Shown: positions 31,781 to 40,781, counted from the first letter of the stretch. The stretch is DNA of 64,000 bases from Planctomycetes bacterium syqfu (GCA_020974905.1 CP087563.1:6262001-6326000); one strand, 5' to 3'. The notes: generated from the sequence alone by a model not told the origin. Numbers and translations: made by a program.

Positions 31781-32716
31781 TTATCCGAACTTGACGGTGT
31801 TGCGCCCGGCATTCTTGGCATCAAGCAGCAAGGCGTCCGCACGGGCGAACAGAGTCTCCACGGTGTCATAGGTGTTTGAGAGTGTCACACCCAATGAAAC
31901 GCTGACACTGATGTGGCATTGTTGATATTCCAGACAGGAACGACTGATCGCGTGTTTGATCCGGAGGGCCAAAGCAACGATCTGTTGCTGTTGCATGTCC
32001 TCAAGAATCAATGCAAACTCTTCACCACCCCAACGCGTCGCGGTGTCATAGGCACGGCAGTGACCACTGAGCGTGCGCCCGACCATGCCCAATAACATGT
32101 CACCAACCTGGTGACCGTAGAAGTCGTTGACCTTCTTGAAATGGTCGATGTCCACCAGGATCAAACCGAAGGGCTTGCTGATCTGACGTTGAAAGTCGTT
32201 GAGCGTTTTTTCCAGTGTGTCATCAAACAACCGGCGATTGCCCAAGCCGGTAAGTGGATCAAGCAAGGCCTGGTTTTCCAGCTTGGCAAGACGCTCCATC
32301 ATGCTCTGTCGGGGGGTGTCATCATTGAACACTTCCACGCAACCGATGACCTGATCGTCGGTGCCGAATATCGGAGTGCCACGGACATGTACGGGCACAC
32401 GGTGTCCGTCCTGGTGACTCAGATAGACATGGGCTTCGCGGGAAATGCCGTCTTGCATGATGGCTTGTAATGGGCAACCATTTTCGCAAAGACACCGACC
32501 ATCTTCATCGACATGTCGCAGAAGATTATCATTGCATAGACTACCAACCACTTCGTCGGAGTCGTAACCTGTCATCGTTTCAGCAGCTTGATTCCAGAAG
32601 AGAATTTTTCGGTCACGATCGACGATATAGACGCCGTCCGTCAAGCGACGCAGGACATCACTGGTTAACACCAAATCAGCTTCTTCACTTCCAACGACAG
32701 CATGATCAATCATCAT
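31781..32716 (-). CDS. PAS-GGDEF diguanylate cyclase
   Basis: A 311-residue cytoplasmic diguanylate cyclase: PAS domain (25-135) followed by GGDEF (150-311). DPLTGLGNRRLF opens the catalytic domain, DIDHFKKVNDFYGH carries the metal-binding Asp, and RWGGEEFALIL (GGEEF 230-234) is the active site that joins two GTP into cyclic di-GMP. RAYD (221-224), five residues before it, is the inhibitory site for product feedback. The PAS domain holds conserved Cys 61, 75, 77 and 81 in a CxC-x3-C arrangement that could bind a metal or respond to redox state. GGGAGG directly precedes the ATG. The gene downstream is a degenerate copy. Confidence 0.92.
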   Translation of the reverse strand: MMIDHAVVGSEEADLVLTSDVLRRLTDGVYIVDRDRKILFWNQAAETMTGYDSDEVVGSLCNDNLLRHVDEDGRCLCENGCPLQAIMQDGISREAHVYLSHQDGHRVPVHVRGTPIFGTDDQVIGCVEVFNDDTPRQSMMERLAKLENQALLDPLTGLGNRRLFDDTLEKTLNDFQRQISKPFGLILVDIDHFKKVNDFYGHQVGDMLLGMVGRTLSGHCRAYDTATRWGGEEFALILEDMQQQQIVALALRIKHAISRSCLEYQQCHISVSVSLGVTLSNTYDTVETLFARADALLLDAKNAGRNTVKFG

Positions 32717-32972
32717 GGCCTCCCCGAGGATGATCTGAAAATCGATTCATAGATCCACGAATACTGGATGTATCGTTTCTTTGTTTTGAGTACTTGATGA
32801 ATACATGACGATTTTAAACGGGCATTTTGCCACGCTATACCTTTGTTATATACGTAATAAGTGTGAGATGACCAGGCTTGTCTCAATGCGTCCGAAATGA
32901 GTCCGATTAGCCAGAGACGACGGAACTGTTAGAATGTTGGGTCTGATAAGATACTTAGTTAGAGAAAACACC

Positions 32973-34268
32973 ATGGATGATTTTCAGTATCGTAACGGGC
33001 AACTCTTTGCTGAAGACGTGAATATTGATGAATTGGCAGCCAAAGTCGGCACGCCGATGTACGTCTATTCCAAGAAGACCCTGTTGACTCACTTCAATAA
33101 ACTCCGCGATGCCTTTGCAGCGGTCGACCCGGTGATCTGCTATTCGATTAAGAGCTGTGGCAATATCAACCTGCTTAAACTCCTGGCTGGCGAAGGGGCT
33201 GGCATGGACGTGGTCTCCGGCGGTGAGCTTTACCGGGCGCAACTGGCTGGTGCGGACATGAGCAAGATCGTCTACGCCGGTGTTGGCAAAACCGACGCCG
33301 AAATCCAGCAGGGCATCGAAGCCGGGATTGGTTACTTCAATATCGAGTCCGAAGCCGAGTTTGAAAACATTGCTGCCATCGCTCAGCAGATGGGGAAGAC
33401 CGCCCATGCAGCCTTGCGTGTGAACCCGGACATCTACGATCCCAAGACCCACGACAAGACCACGACCGGCAAGAAGGAAACCAAGTTCGGTGTCGACATC
33501 GAACGTGCCAAGCGTTTCTTCGACAGCTATGGCAATAACCCGCACTGCAAGCCGACCGCAATCCACCTGCATATCGGTTCACCGATTTACAGTCCCGAGC
33601 CTTACGTCAAGGCCATTGAAAAGGCGCTCGTGCTCATCGATGAATTGCGTCAAGCTGGTTACACCATTGACACATTGGATATCGGTGGCGGTTTTGCTGC
33701 GGACTATGAATCGGGTAAGAGTCCTGATTGGCAGGAGTATGCCGACGCCATCGTCCCGCTGGTCAAGGACAAGGGGTTGAAGATCATTCTCGAACCGGGG
33801 CGTACCATCTCCGGTAATGCCGGCATTCTGGTCACGCGTGTGCAGTATCTGAAAAAGGGTGGCAACAAAAAATTCGTCATCGTTGACACCGGCATGCATC
33901 ACCTGATCCGTCCTGCAATGTATGACGCGTTTCACTTCCTTTGGCCGACGCAATGTGATCCCTCGCAGGCACCGGTTGAACGCAAGGCAGAAATGGATCT
34001 GCCCGGCCTGGAACTCACCGACGTGGTGGGACCGGTCTGTGAAAGCTCCGATGTCTTTGCCAAGCAGCGCATGCTCCCGTCGATGGAGCGTGGTGATCTG
34101 ATCGCCATCTACACCTGTGGTGCTTATGGGATGGTGATGGCCAGCAACTACAACGCGATGGTCCGTCCCCCGGAAGTATTGGTTGATGGTGATTCGGCGA
34201 CGATCATCCGTCAACGTGAAACCTACGAACAACTGGTCACCGGCGAGACCGAACCCCAAGCTGTTTGA
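32973..34268 (+). CDS. lysA: diaminopimelate decarboxylase
   Basis: This 431-residue pyridoxal-phosphate enzyme converts meso-diaminopimelate to L-lysine, the last step of lysine synthesis. The PLP lysine is Lys60 in CYSIKSCGN. IHLHIGS, DIGGGFAADY, EPGRTISGNAG, VCESSDVF and CGAYGMVMASNYN are the other family landmarks, including the Cys that reaches into the partner subunit. The ATG at 32973 gives the standard N-terminus with GAGA before it; the frame is open for 13 codons further upstream. It stands as a single gene with about 250 bp of upstream DNA that probably carries its promoter. Confidence 0.95.
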   Translation: MDDFQYRNGQLFAEDVNIDELAAKVGTPMYVYSKKTLLTHFNKLRDAFAAVDPVICYSIKSCGNINLLKLLAGEGAGMDVVSGGELYRAQLAGADMSKIVYAGVGKTDAEIQQGIEAGIGYFNIESEAEFENIAAIAQQMGKTAHAALRVNPDIYDPKTHDKTTTGKKETKFGVDIERAKRFFDSYGNNPHCKPTAIHLHIGSPIYSPEPYVKAIEKALVLIDELRQAGYTIDTLDIGGGFAADYESGKSPDWQEYADAIVPLVKDKGLKIILEPGRTISGNAGILVTRVQYLKKGGNKKFVIVDTGMHHLIRPAMYDAFHFLWPTQCDPSQAPVERKAEMDLPGLELTDVVGPVCESSDVFAKQRMLPSMERGDLIAIYTCGAYGMVMASNYNAMVRPPEVLVDGDSATIIRQRETYEQLVTGETEPQAV

Positions 34269-34301
34269 CCATTGAATCTCACAGATACATAAAAATCACT
34301 T

Positions 34302-34330
34302 AACGTCTTGCCAAGTTTGAGCAAGGCGTT
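34302..34330 (+). terminator. possible hairpin terminator after lysA
   Basis: AACG-T-CTTGC (34302-34311) and GCAAG-G-CGTT (34321-34330) form an interrupted 9-bp stem with a 9-nt loop, 34 bp after the lysA stop. There is no T-run, only ACATTAAT, so it is a weak call. Confidence 0.35.
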
Positions 34331-34388
34331 ACATTAATCAGTCCACTAACTCATTTTGACGGGGGATGACCCCAGGAGAAACACGCAT

Positions 34389-34814
34389 ATGCAGATCAAA
34401 ACGATCACCGTGAACAAGACCGAAAAGAACAAAGAAGGCGTGAAGATTGATGTCGTCGTGCCCTCGTCTGATGTTGAAATCGAAACGCTGAGCTTCCTGA
34501 TGGCTGGCTACATCCGTGATGCGGCTGCCAACGGTAAGTTCAAGGTGGACCTGCCCGAGCAGTATCGTCTGACCTACCAGGCTGAAGGTTCATTCCTGCT
34601 GACCACCGAACCGGGTGTGTCTGCTGCCAAGTCCGGCGGTAATCCGTTCTACACACCGCCCAAGCCCGTGGCCGTCGTTGCCATCCAGCGCTTTGGTAAG
34701 CGTTACGATCTGGCTTACGCTGCCATCAACCAGGAAGCATTCAAGACCCAGAAGGCCGCCGCTCCCGCAGCCGCCAAGGCACCGGTCAAGAAGAAGGCTT
34801 CGCCCAAGAAATAA
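34389..34814 (+). CDS. small protein with Lys/Ala-rich C-terminal tail, function unknown
   Basis: About 141 residues. The first 110 are a compact alpha/beta sequence with alternating strands (KIDVVVPSSDVEIETLSFLMAG, FKVDLPEQYRLTYQAEGSFLL, VAVVAIQRFGKRYDLAYAAIN). The last 25 are almost entirely Lys, Ala and Pro, ending KKKASPKK, as in nucleic-acid-associated tails. AGGAG lies eleven bases before the ATG at 34389. It is followed 27 bp later by the Coa1-like gene, which shares its downstream terminator. I do not recognise the domain; a nucleic-acid or membrane-surface association is only a guess from the basic tail. Confidence 0.7.
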   Translation: MQIKTITVNKTEKNKEGVKIDVVVPSSDVEIETLSFLMAGYIRDAAANGKFKVDLPEQYRLTYQAEGSFLLTTEPGVSAAKSGGNPFYTPPKPVAVVAIQRFGKRYDLAYAAINQEAFKTQKAAAPAAAKAPVKKKASPKK

Positions 34815-34841
34815 CACGCGTTTGAAAGTCGGGGAAGCATC

Positions 34842-35288
34842 ATGCAGGATCAAGCAGTGCCACAAAAATCATGGTTCGGACGCAACTGGAAATGGGTTGT
34901 TCCCGTCGGTTGCTTAACACCGATCCTGATTTGTGGCGGTTTTTTTACGCTGATTTTTGGTGCCGTGTTCGGGTTGATCAAGTCATCGGATGTTTACAAA
35001 CAATCCCTTGCCATGGTGCAATCCGATCCTGCTGTGATTGCTGAGTTGGGACAAACCATTGAGCCGGGCTTTTTTGTGACCGGCAGTATCAACATTCAGA
35101 ACTCGTCAGGTGATGCCGACATTTTTTACTCGGTCTCCGGTCCCAATGGCCAAGGCCAGGTACATGCCGTCGCAACACGTAGCCAAAGTGTCTGGATGTT
35201 TGAAACGGTGAAGATCACCATTGGCTCGAACGTCATTGATGTACTTGCCAATGCTGAAAAAGCCAGTGACCCAACAGCCAAGCCTTAG
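34842..35288 (+). CDS. Coa1/Tim21-like single-pass membrane protein
   Basis: A 148-residue protein with a WKWVVPVGCLTPILICGGFFTLIFGAVFGLI helix near the N-terminus and a small C-terminal domain reading SDVYKQSLAMVQSDPAVI, then GSINIQNSSGDADIFYSVSGPNG and VDVLAN-type strands. That is the layout of bacterial proteins called cytochrome c oxidase assembly factor 1 (Coa1) family. No oxidase gene is near, and many bacterial members are of unknown use. GGGGAAG precedes the ATG. The terminator after it also serves the previous gene. Confidence 0.72.
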   Translation: MQDQAVPQKSWFGRNWKWVVPVGCLTPILICGGFFTLIFGAVFGLIKSSDVYKQSLAMVQSDPAVIAELGQTIEPGFFVTGSINIQNSSGDADIFYSVSGPNGQGQVHAVATRSQSVWMFETVKITIGSNVIDVLANAEKASDPTAKP

Positions 35289-35313
35289 ACATTCAAAGCA
35301 ACGCAATCAATAA

Positions 35314-35343
35314 AAAGCCCAGGTGTTTTGCCTGGGCTTTTTT
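35314..35343 (+). terminator. rho-independent terminator after the Coa1-like gene
   Basis: AAAGCCCAGG (35314-35323) and CCTGGGCTTT (35331-35340) form a perfect 10-bp stem with a 7-nt loop and a T-run. Its stem is almost the same sequence as the rpoC terminator. Confidence 0.92.
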
Positions 35344-35481
35344 ATTTGGTTGGATCGTTGTCTGGCCGGTATTCACGCTTGACCGCTTACTGCGTGCACG
35401 GCTCATTGGTTTTGATTGATCGTGAAAATAGCTGTGACACTAAATGTCGCTGATGCCATGCAATACTTCAAGATGTGATGA

Positions 35482-36066
35482 TCAATCTGGCTCAATCGTT
35501 TCGACATGTCCGTCGTGATAGAGCATGTTCATTTTGGTGTTGTTCATGTGACGCTTCATTTTGCTGCCGTTGAAATTGCTGCAGGTGTAATTCCAACTGG
35601 CATGGACAGCGTTTTCGTAGATCCATCCCTTCTTGCTCAGATTGCCGTATTTGAGTTCAAGCATGTCAATCCGCCATGCATAGGGAACCCACGATCCATT
35701 TCTCAGCGCGTAATTTTTGGAATAGCCTGCGCAATAGGCTTTGTTGGTGCTGCTGAAATTACTTCTGGGAATGGGAAGCGCTTCAGGACAGTAGAAGATT
35801 TGATTCATGCCCGAGCGAACGTTGACATAATCGTCAAGCTTCTGCTTCCAGTAATGTTCACGGTAGGGCAGCCAGCCCCCATTGTCATCAGTGTAGAGAT
35901 GCGTCACTAGGCCGATCTGCTTCATCCGCGTCATGCAGTCCAGGCGTTTGGAAGTTTCACGCGCTGACGCCAGTGCCGGCAACAGGATCGATATGAGCAT
36001 GGCAACGATCGAGATGACCACCAGCAGTTCGATGAGTGTAAAAGCATGGGGGTGTGTTTTACGCAT
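35482..36066 (-). CDS. pseudopilin-like protein with DGH motif, coupled to a GntR regulator
   Basis: A 194-residue protein whose N-terminus [18 protein letters not shown] is a prepilin cleavage/methylation signal with the conserved Glu at +5 of the mature form. The middle holds paired Cys (DCMTRMKQIG, FYCPEALPIPR, YTCSNFNG) and the C-terminus ends with NMLYHDGHVE, the motif shared by the large planctomycete families of H-x-DGH pseudopilins. It is likely membrane-anchored and exported to the cell surface by a type II/IV-like machine. AAGGAAG lies six bases before the ATG at 36066. The start overlaps the regulator gene by 8 bp, so the two are translationally coupled. The same pairing recurs at 38641-40394. 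Confidence 0.85.
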   Translation of the reverse strand: MRKTHPHAFTLIELLVVISIVAMLISILLPALASARETSKRLDCMTRMKQIGLVTHLYTDDNGGWLPYREHYWKQKLDDYVNVRSGMNQIFYCPEALPIPRSNFSSTNKAYCAGYSKNYALRNGSWVPYAWRIDMLELKYGNLSKKGWIYENAVHASWNYTCSNFNGSKMKRHMNNTKMNMLYHDGHVETIEPD

Positions 36067-37216
36067 GATCGCTTCCTTGTTTGGGCCCCTCGGATAAGCC
36101 AATGTTGGCAAGCAGATTCTGCAAGTCCGTGTCAGGCATGCGACGTCCACCGCAGCTTTGTCGAATTTTCAGATACATGGGTTTGCTATGGCATTCCTGC
36201 ACGACTTTGCCTGCTGCCAAGCCCATGGCGTTTTTGAGCATCCATTGCGCAGGGTGTTCATAGTCACCATAAAAACTCGTTAACGGTGGGTCCGAACTCT
36301 CGCAGGCCGGGGTGTTGTTCCAGCCGATGATGCGGTAATCCGTGGGAGCCTGCAGGCCGATCTTGTGCATCGCTGTGATCATCCGCAGAGCATGTTCATC
36401 ATCAAAGCAGACGATGCCCAACCGACCACGAAACACAGCAAGCTTGTTGGCTAACTGATCCATCTTCCCGTGATCCGGCAAGAGCAGGTGGCAGTGGTTA
36501 TCCAATTCGTGTTCCGCGCAGAAAAGGCTGTAGCCAATGATGCGGCGTTCAAGCGTGATGTTCTGTCTGAGGTACGGGCCGACAAAAGCAACCTGTGAAC
36601 ACCCCAGTTCGCGAAGGTACTCACCAGCCAACTGGATGTAATGAGCACCACTGACACCAAACGTACGCGGGTCGGAAAAGTAGTGCTTGTCCAAGCCGGG
36701 TAACGCCACCGGAACACTCACCGGGATGGGGGCGTGGCGCACAAGGTTTGCCAGATTTGAGCTCTGATCCCATGGCAACCAGGGCACGATCGCACACGGG
36801 CATCCGGCTTTGGCCATCTCGTTGATCGCCTTGTGGGCCTGCTCCTTGAAGTCGGAGACCAGATGCGTGTGCAGCGTCAGTGATTGAGCGTTGGCAAGGT
36901 TGGCGATATTGCCACTGATCCGCATCCCATAGCTGTCGGCGTCGGCATGGATCAAAACCCCCACGTGATCAATCTTGCTGTTGGCGGTAGCGGGGTTGGC
37001 AACAAACGTCCCGGCACCAGTCCGGCGTTCAATCATGCCTTCGTCAGCCAGAAGTGAAAGTGCTTTGCGGACTGTTTGCATATTGCACTGGTTCAATCTC
37101 GCCAAATCACGCTCCGAAGGCATGCGACTTCCGGGTTTGAGATCCTTGATGCTGTTGAGAATGGTTTTTCTAACACTCTCGTACTTATAAGTTTTAGGTT
37201 CTTTGAGTTGAGTCAT
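36059..37216 (-). CDS. GntR-type regulator with LacI-like ligand-binding domain (copy 1)
   Basis: A 385-residue transcription factor. A GntR-family winged helix (8-75: SIKDLKPGSRMPSERDLA, then NMQTVRKALSLLADEGMIERRTGAGTFV) is joined to a periplasmic-binding-protein-like sensor (80-385) with segments such as [28 protein letters not shown] and YLRELGCSQVAFVGP. It presumably binds a sugar or oligosaccharide and controls its neighbours. Its recognition helix matches copies 2 (39237-40394) and 3 (47224-48384) closely. Two TTGCTATG motifs lie directly upstream. Its stop overlaps the start of a pseudopilin gene. Confidence 0.92.
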   Translation of the reverse strand: MTQLKEPKTYKYESVRKTILNSIKDLKPGSRMPSERDLARLNQCNMQTVRKALSLLADEGMIERRTGAGTFVANPATANSKIDHVGVLIHADADSYGMRISGNIANLANAQSLTLHTHLVSDFKEQAHKAINEMAKAGCPCAIVPWLPWDQSSNLANLVRHAPIPVSVPVALPGLDKHYFSDPRTFGVSGAHYIQLAGEYLRELGCSQVAFVGPYLRQNITLERRIIGYSLFCAEHELDNHCHLLLPDHGKMDQLANKLAVFRGRLGIVCFDDEHALRMITAMHKIGLQAPTDYRIIGWNNTPACESSDPPLTSFYGDYEHPAQWMLKNAMGLAAGKVVQECHSKPMYLKIRQSCGGRRMPDTDLQNLLANIGLSEGPKQGSDHA

Positions 37217-37230
37217 GAGCTTGCTTTGTA

Positions 37231-37301
37231 AATTGCTATGTATCGTTTGTGTTTAATTGTTTCATATCAATTTTAAAAGTCAAGCTAATTGCTATGCATA
37301 T
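37231..37301. promoter_or_regulatory. two TTGCTATG motifs, putative GntR operator
   Basis: AATTGCTATGTATC (37231-37244) and AATTGCTATGCATAT (37287-37301) are direct repeats between the start of GntR copy 1 and the terminator of the GH5 gene. The same core occurs upstream of both other GntR copies. Confidence 0.6.
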
Positions 37302-37325
37302 GGGTGAGATTTGTGAAATTCAGAC

Positions 37326-37359
37326 TATAAAAAACAGCGGCAAGTAAAGACCGCTGTTT
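37326..37359 (-). terminator. rho-independent terminator of the GH5 gene
   Basis: On the minus strand AAACAGCGG (37359-37351) pairs with CCGCTGTTT (37340-37332) over a 10-nt loop and is followed by TTTTAT. It is 36 bp after the stop of the GH5 gene. Confidence 0.87.
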
Positions 37360-37395
37360 GGACATGTGGTTTGGATGGGCTTTAAGCGGGTGGGA

Positions 37396-38538
37396 TCAGC
37401 GCATTTTCTTGATCTCGAATTGTTTTCCTGCCAGGGCATCCTTGGCAAATTGACCCCAGAAGGGGGTTGGGGTGAAGTCCCAGTCTGCGAGCATGCGTGG
37501 TGCCGATGCCGTATGGAAGCACCAGCCGGTCCAGTGCAGTTTGTATTTCTGAATGCAGCCCAAAAAGTCGGGGACCCAGGTATACGGGTCTTCTGGCGTA
37601 ATGCCAAGTTCGGTTAGAAAGCGCATGGGACGGCTGTCAGCACCGAGTTCGCCGATGAGGACCGGATATTTTTCAGCGGTCTTGAGGAAGTAATTCTTCC
37701 AATCGTTTTTCCAGTTGTAGCAGTGCGCTTCGTAGATGATGCCGTTACCACCGCGATCATCGATGGTAAAACCGTTAAGTGGTCCGGAGATGGTGGCAGC
37801 CCAATGGATACCGCTGACAGTGCAGACATTTTTCGCGCCGGTCTTGCGGATGCGGTCCATCAAGGCCTGCATGCCAGGTGACTCAAACGTTTTATATTTC
37901 AAATCGTTTTCCGCGACGACGCCCGGCTTGGGTTTGATTTTCTTCTTGACGGTGCCGCCATCTTTCCAGACTTCCCAAGTGATGCCATGTGGTTCGTTGA
38001 ATAGGCCGAAGATGACGGCGGGATGATTTTTGTATCGTGTTGCTGCATCTTCCCAGAAGTCCAGATGACGATCCTGCACGGCTTTGAATTCATGTAGATC
38101 CAACAGCAGGTATGCCCCACGCGAAGCGGTTGCCTTGACGAGTTTGTCGACCAACTCGCGGTAGGATTTGCCACCATCGCGTTGGTACTTGGTTTGACCG
38201 AACCAGAACTGTGCCTGCACCGCCAGCCGTATGATGTTGGCATGCCATTCCTCGATGGCAATGACGGTGGAAGGGAAGACATACTCGCCATGCACCGACC
38301 AACCCAGTGATGGGACATTAAGTCCCTGAAGCCAGACTTCATTGCCTTCGGTGTCCACGACTTTGTTGCCAACGGTCTTCAGGGCTTGCGGGAATGGTTT
38401 ACCGCCATCGACCGGGAACTGGACTGTTTTAGCGCGGGGTAATGGTTTGTCTTTGTTGCTTTCGGGCGTGCCGGCAAATGACGTGATGGCCATGGCAAAG
38501 ATAAGCAATATGGTAAGGCGAGGGGAAAATAGGGACAT
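37396..38538 (-). CDS. secreted GH5 family glycoside hydrolase (no binding domain)
   Basis: About 380 residues with a signal peptide (about 1-24, ending SFA). The catalytic TIM barrel is of the GH5/cellulase type. The acid/base Glu is in FGLFNEPHG (near 182) and the nucleophile Glu in PVLIGELGAD (near 295), with HCYNWKNDW and WTGWCFH in between or after. It would hydrolyse a beta-linked polysaccharide such as a glucan or mannan outside the cell. GGAG lies ten bases before the ATG at 38538. It differs from the two related enzymes at 43689-47016 by lacking their N-terminal binding domain. Third gene of the GntR copy 2-pseudopilin-GH5 unit. Confidence 0.9.
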   Translation of the reverse strand: MSLFSPRLTILLIFAMAITSFAGTPESNKDKPLPRAKTVQFPVDGGKPFPQALKTVGNKVVDTEGNEVWLQGLNVPSLGWSVHGEYVFPSTVIAIEEWHANIIRLAVQAQFWFGQTKYQRDGGKSYRELVDKLVKATASRGAYLLLDLHEFKAVQDRHLDFWEDAATRYKNHPAVIFGLFNEPHGITWEVWKDGGTVKKKIKPKPGVVAENDLKYKTFESPGMQALMDRIRKTGAKNVCTVSGIHWAATISGPLNGFTIDDRGGNGIIYEAHCYNWKNDWKNYFLKTAEKYPVLIGELGADSRPMRFLTELGITPEDPYTWVPDFLGCIQKYKLHWTGWCFHTASAPRMLADWDFTPTPFWGQFAKDALAGKQFEIKKMR

Positions 38539-38640
38539 ACAAACCGCTCCAAAAGGTTTTTGATTTGAGAAAATGAATTTGATGATGTGTTGCAGATATT
38601 CAGTAAGGTGTATGACGTAGCGTGTCATGACGAACGCTGG

Positions 38641-39240
38641 TCATTGATCCATCTCAGTCGTGACATGTCCATCATGCCAGAGTAGATTGGCTTGGGTGTC
38701 GGCAACGTGTCGATAGTAGGTTCCGACGTTGTAGTTGCCACAGGTATAGTTCCAGGCTTCGACAACGCGTGCTTCTTTGATCCAGGTGATCTGGCTGAGT
38801 GTTGTTTTTTTGTAGGGTGCCAGTTCGTCTAATTTCCACGCATAGCGATCTCCGCCGGATAAGTGCGAAAAGGCTGGATTGATGCGATAGTTTGCCGAAT
38901 ATGCCTTGTTGGTACCGCCGTATTTGTTGCGTGGGATATTCACAGCGTCCGGACAATAGAAAATCTGTTTAATCCCGAATCGGGCACGGGGAGGCACGTA
39001 ATCGTCCATACGTTGCTTCCAGTGGTCAGGTTTGAAAGGCAGCCAGTTGTTGTAGTCTTCGATGTAGGTGAAGGTCAGCACACCTATCTGCTTCATGCGT
39101 GTTGCACAATCAAGTTTCCGTGATGCTTCGCGCGCGCGGGCCAAGGCTGGCAGGAGGATTGCGATCAGCAGCGAGATGATTGAGATGACGACGAGAACTT
39201 CAATGAGTGTGAAAGCATTGTTGTTGTGCCTGGTTGTCAT
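38641..39240 (-). CDS. pseudopilin-like protein with DGH motif, coupled to GntR copy 2
   Basis: A 199-residue protein beginning [19 protein letters not shown], a prepilin cleavage/methylation signal. Its Cys pattern ([28 protein letters not shown]) and C-terminal [10 protein letters not shown] parallel the pseudopilin at 35482-36066 closely. The regulator's stop and this gene's start share ATGA (39237-39240), the tightest possible translational coupling. Between it and GH5 lie about 100 bp. The role is unknown; surface display or holding an extracellular polysaccharide near the cell are possible. Confidence 0.87.
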   Translation of the reverse strand: MTTRHNNNAFTLIEVLVVISIISLLIAILLPALARAREASRKLDCATRMKQIGVLTFTYIEDYNNWLPFKPDHWKQRMDDYVPPRARFGIKQIFYCPDAVNIPRNKYGGTNKAYSANYRINPAFSHLSGGDRYAWKLDELAPYKKTTLSQITWIKEARVVEAWNYTCGNYNVGTYYRHVADTQANLLWHDGHVTTEMDQ

Positions 39241-40394
39241 TTTTGATTCTCCTTGACATCGCGCAGTGTGAGGCCGACTTTTTTCAGAATGGCATCAAGC
39301 TCATCCGGGGCAAGCTCGCTCCCGCCACAGGTTTGGCGAAGATGCAGTTTCAAGCCGGTCCAGTCGGGATCCTGCATCACCTGCCCGCGCGTCAATCCGA
39401 TGGCATTTTTGAGCATCCACTTGGCGCCGATCTGATAGTTGCCACTGAAACTTGATAATGGGGGATCACAGGATTCGGCAGGGGATGTATCTCCCCAACC
39501 CAGGATCACGAAGTCCCGAGGCGCTTCGTAACCGAGTTTGTGCATTGCCGTGATGAAACGGATCGCATGCGAATCATCAAAGCAGGTCACCGCCAACTTG
39601 GGAGCATACCTGGCAAGCTTCGTCGCCAATGCGTTCATGGCCTGGTTGTCCATGGCAACCAGGTGGCAGAGATTGTCCAGTTGGTGTTTGCTGATGAATT
39701 GTGTGTAGCCGATGATCTTGCGTTCGACAATGTCATTGCCTTCGACCAGTGGGCCGATGAAGGCGATGTGTTCATAGCCCGTCTCGTGAAAATACTCACC
39801 AGCCAGTTGAATGAATTTGATGTCGGATTTGCCGAACGTCTCAGGCTTGGCAAAGCAATGACTTTCCAAACCGGGCAGCAGCATCGGGATGGTCAACGGG
39901 ATATCAGCTCGGCGAACCAGGTCCGCCAACTGCTGATTTTGATCCCAGGGCAGCCAAGGCACGATCGCACACGTGCAGCCAATGGCTTGAAGGGTCGCGA
40001 GGGCTTTATTCGCGCTGTCATCAAAGTCGTGGACGATTTGCGTGTGCAATGTCACCTGTTCATTGACCGCTTCCTGGTCGATGAGACTGCTGATCCGCAG
40101 AGCATAAGCGTCGGCCTGAGCGTGAAGCAGGATGCCCACATGACGTGTCTTGGGTGCTGCCGAAGTGCGCTCGGTGACAAAGGTGCCTGATCCGACACGG
40201 CGCTCAATGCGACCTTCCTCCACCAGCAGTGACATGGCTTTGCGGATGGTCTGCATGTTGCACTTGTTTTCCTGGGCAAGCTCGCGTTCGGAGGGCATTT
40301 TGGCGCCCGGGTCCAGCTGGCCAATCATGTCCATGATCGTGCTTTTGACATTCTGATACTTGAATTTTTTAGGGCTTGGTGCCTGTGTGGTCAT
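39237..40394 (-). CDS. GntR-type regulator with LacI-like ligand-binding domain (copy 2)
   Basis: A 385-residue protein with the same plan as copy 1: winged helix ([22 protein letters not shown], wing ending RRVGSGTFV) and a sensor domain including [11 protein letters not shown] and [13 protein letters not shown]. Many residues in the sensor also match ([33 protein letters not shown]), so the three copies probably sense related ligands. An AGG sequence precedes the ATG at nine bases. It heads the unit regulator, pseudopilin, GH5. An inverted pair of the shared motif stands 26-66 bp upstream and probably mediates self-regulation. Confidence 0.92.
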   Translation of the reverse strand: MTTQAPSPKKFKYQNVKSTIMDMIGQLDPGAKMPSERELAQENKCNMQTIRKAMSLLVEEGRIERRVGSGTFVTERTSAAPKTRHVGILLHAQADAYALRISSLIDQEAVNEQVTLHTQIVHDFDDSANKALATLQAIGCTCAIVPWLPWDQNQQLADLVRRADIPLTIPMLLPGLESHCFAKPETFGKSDIKFIQLAGEYFHETGYEHIAFIGPLVEGNDIVERKIIGYTQFISKHQLDNLCHLVAMDNQAMNALATKLARYAPKLAVTCFDDSHAIRFITAMHKLGYEAPRDFVILGWGDTSPAESCDPPLSSFSGNYQIGAKWMLKNAIGLTRGQVMQDPDWTGLKLHLRQTCGGSELAPDELDAILKKVGLTLRDVKENQK

Positions 40395-40419
40395 GAAGGG
40401 ATACCTGAATGCTCTGGTG

Positions 40420-40460
40420 AATGCTATGCAAATAACTATGGTTTATTTTTGCATAGCATT
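40420..40460. promoter_or_regulatory. inverted pair of TATGC motifs, putative GntR operator
   Basis: AATGCTATGCAAATA (40420-40434) faces TATTTTTGCATAGCATT (40444-40460), giving a 41-bp dyad directly before the GntR copy 2 start. The half-site matches those at 37231, 37287 and 47185. Confidence 0.7.
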
Positions 40461-40781
40461 TGTAGAAGTCAAGTAGATCAATCAGGAATTCCCGGAGGTT
40501 CCCTGGCATGGGGAATTTATGGTTTTCATGGACATCTGGTGATGGATTATCCACACTAGACCGACTCAAATCTCCTCAGCCAGTGGCTGAAAACGAAAAG
40601 ATGGCGCGATCTTCGAATTTTCTCAATGAGATCACCGAGCCTGCCAGCGATTGGTTTGATTGGTCGCAAATTGTTTTAAGACAGTTGCTTGTGGATTAGT
40701 TTCGGAATGCTGAAGCGGCATTGGGGCATGGGGCAGACCATCATGGAGAGCAGCGAAGGGGGCCAAAGCCATATTTGTCTG
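40461..40781. other. non-coding stretch between two divergent units
   Basis: I find no supported gene here. A 63-codon open frame at 40508-40699 has no start signal and no family resemblance. Confidence 0.45.

Noticed and set aside
34302-34330. Firm terminator call after lysA
   Set aside because: The stem has an interruption and no T-run, so I list it only at low confidence.
40508-40699. 63-codon plus-strand frame between the divergent units
   Set aside because: No start signal or resemblance; the region is probably regulatory.
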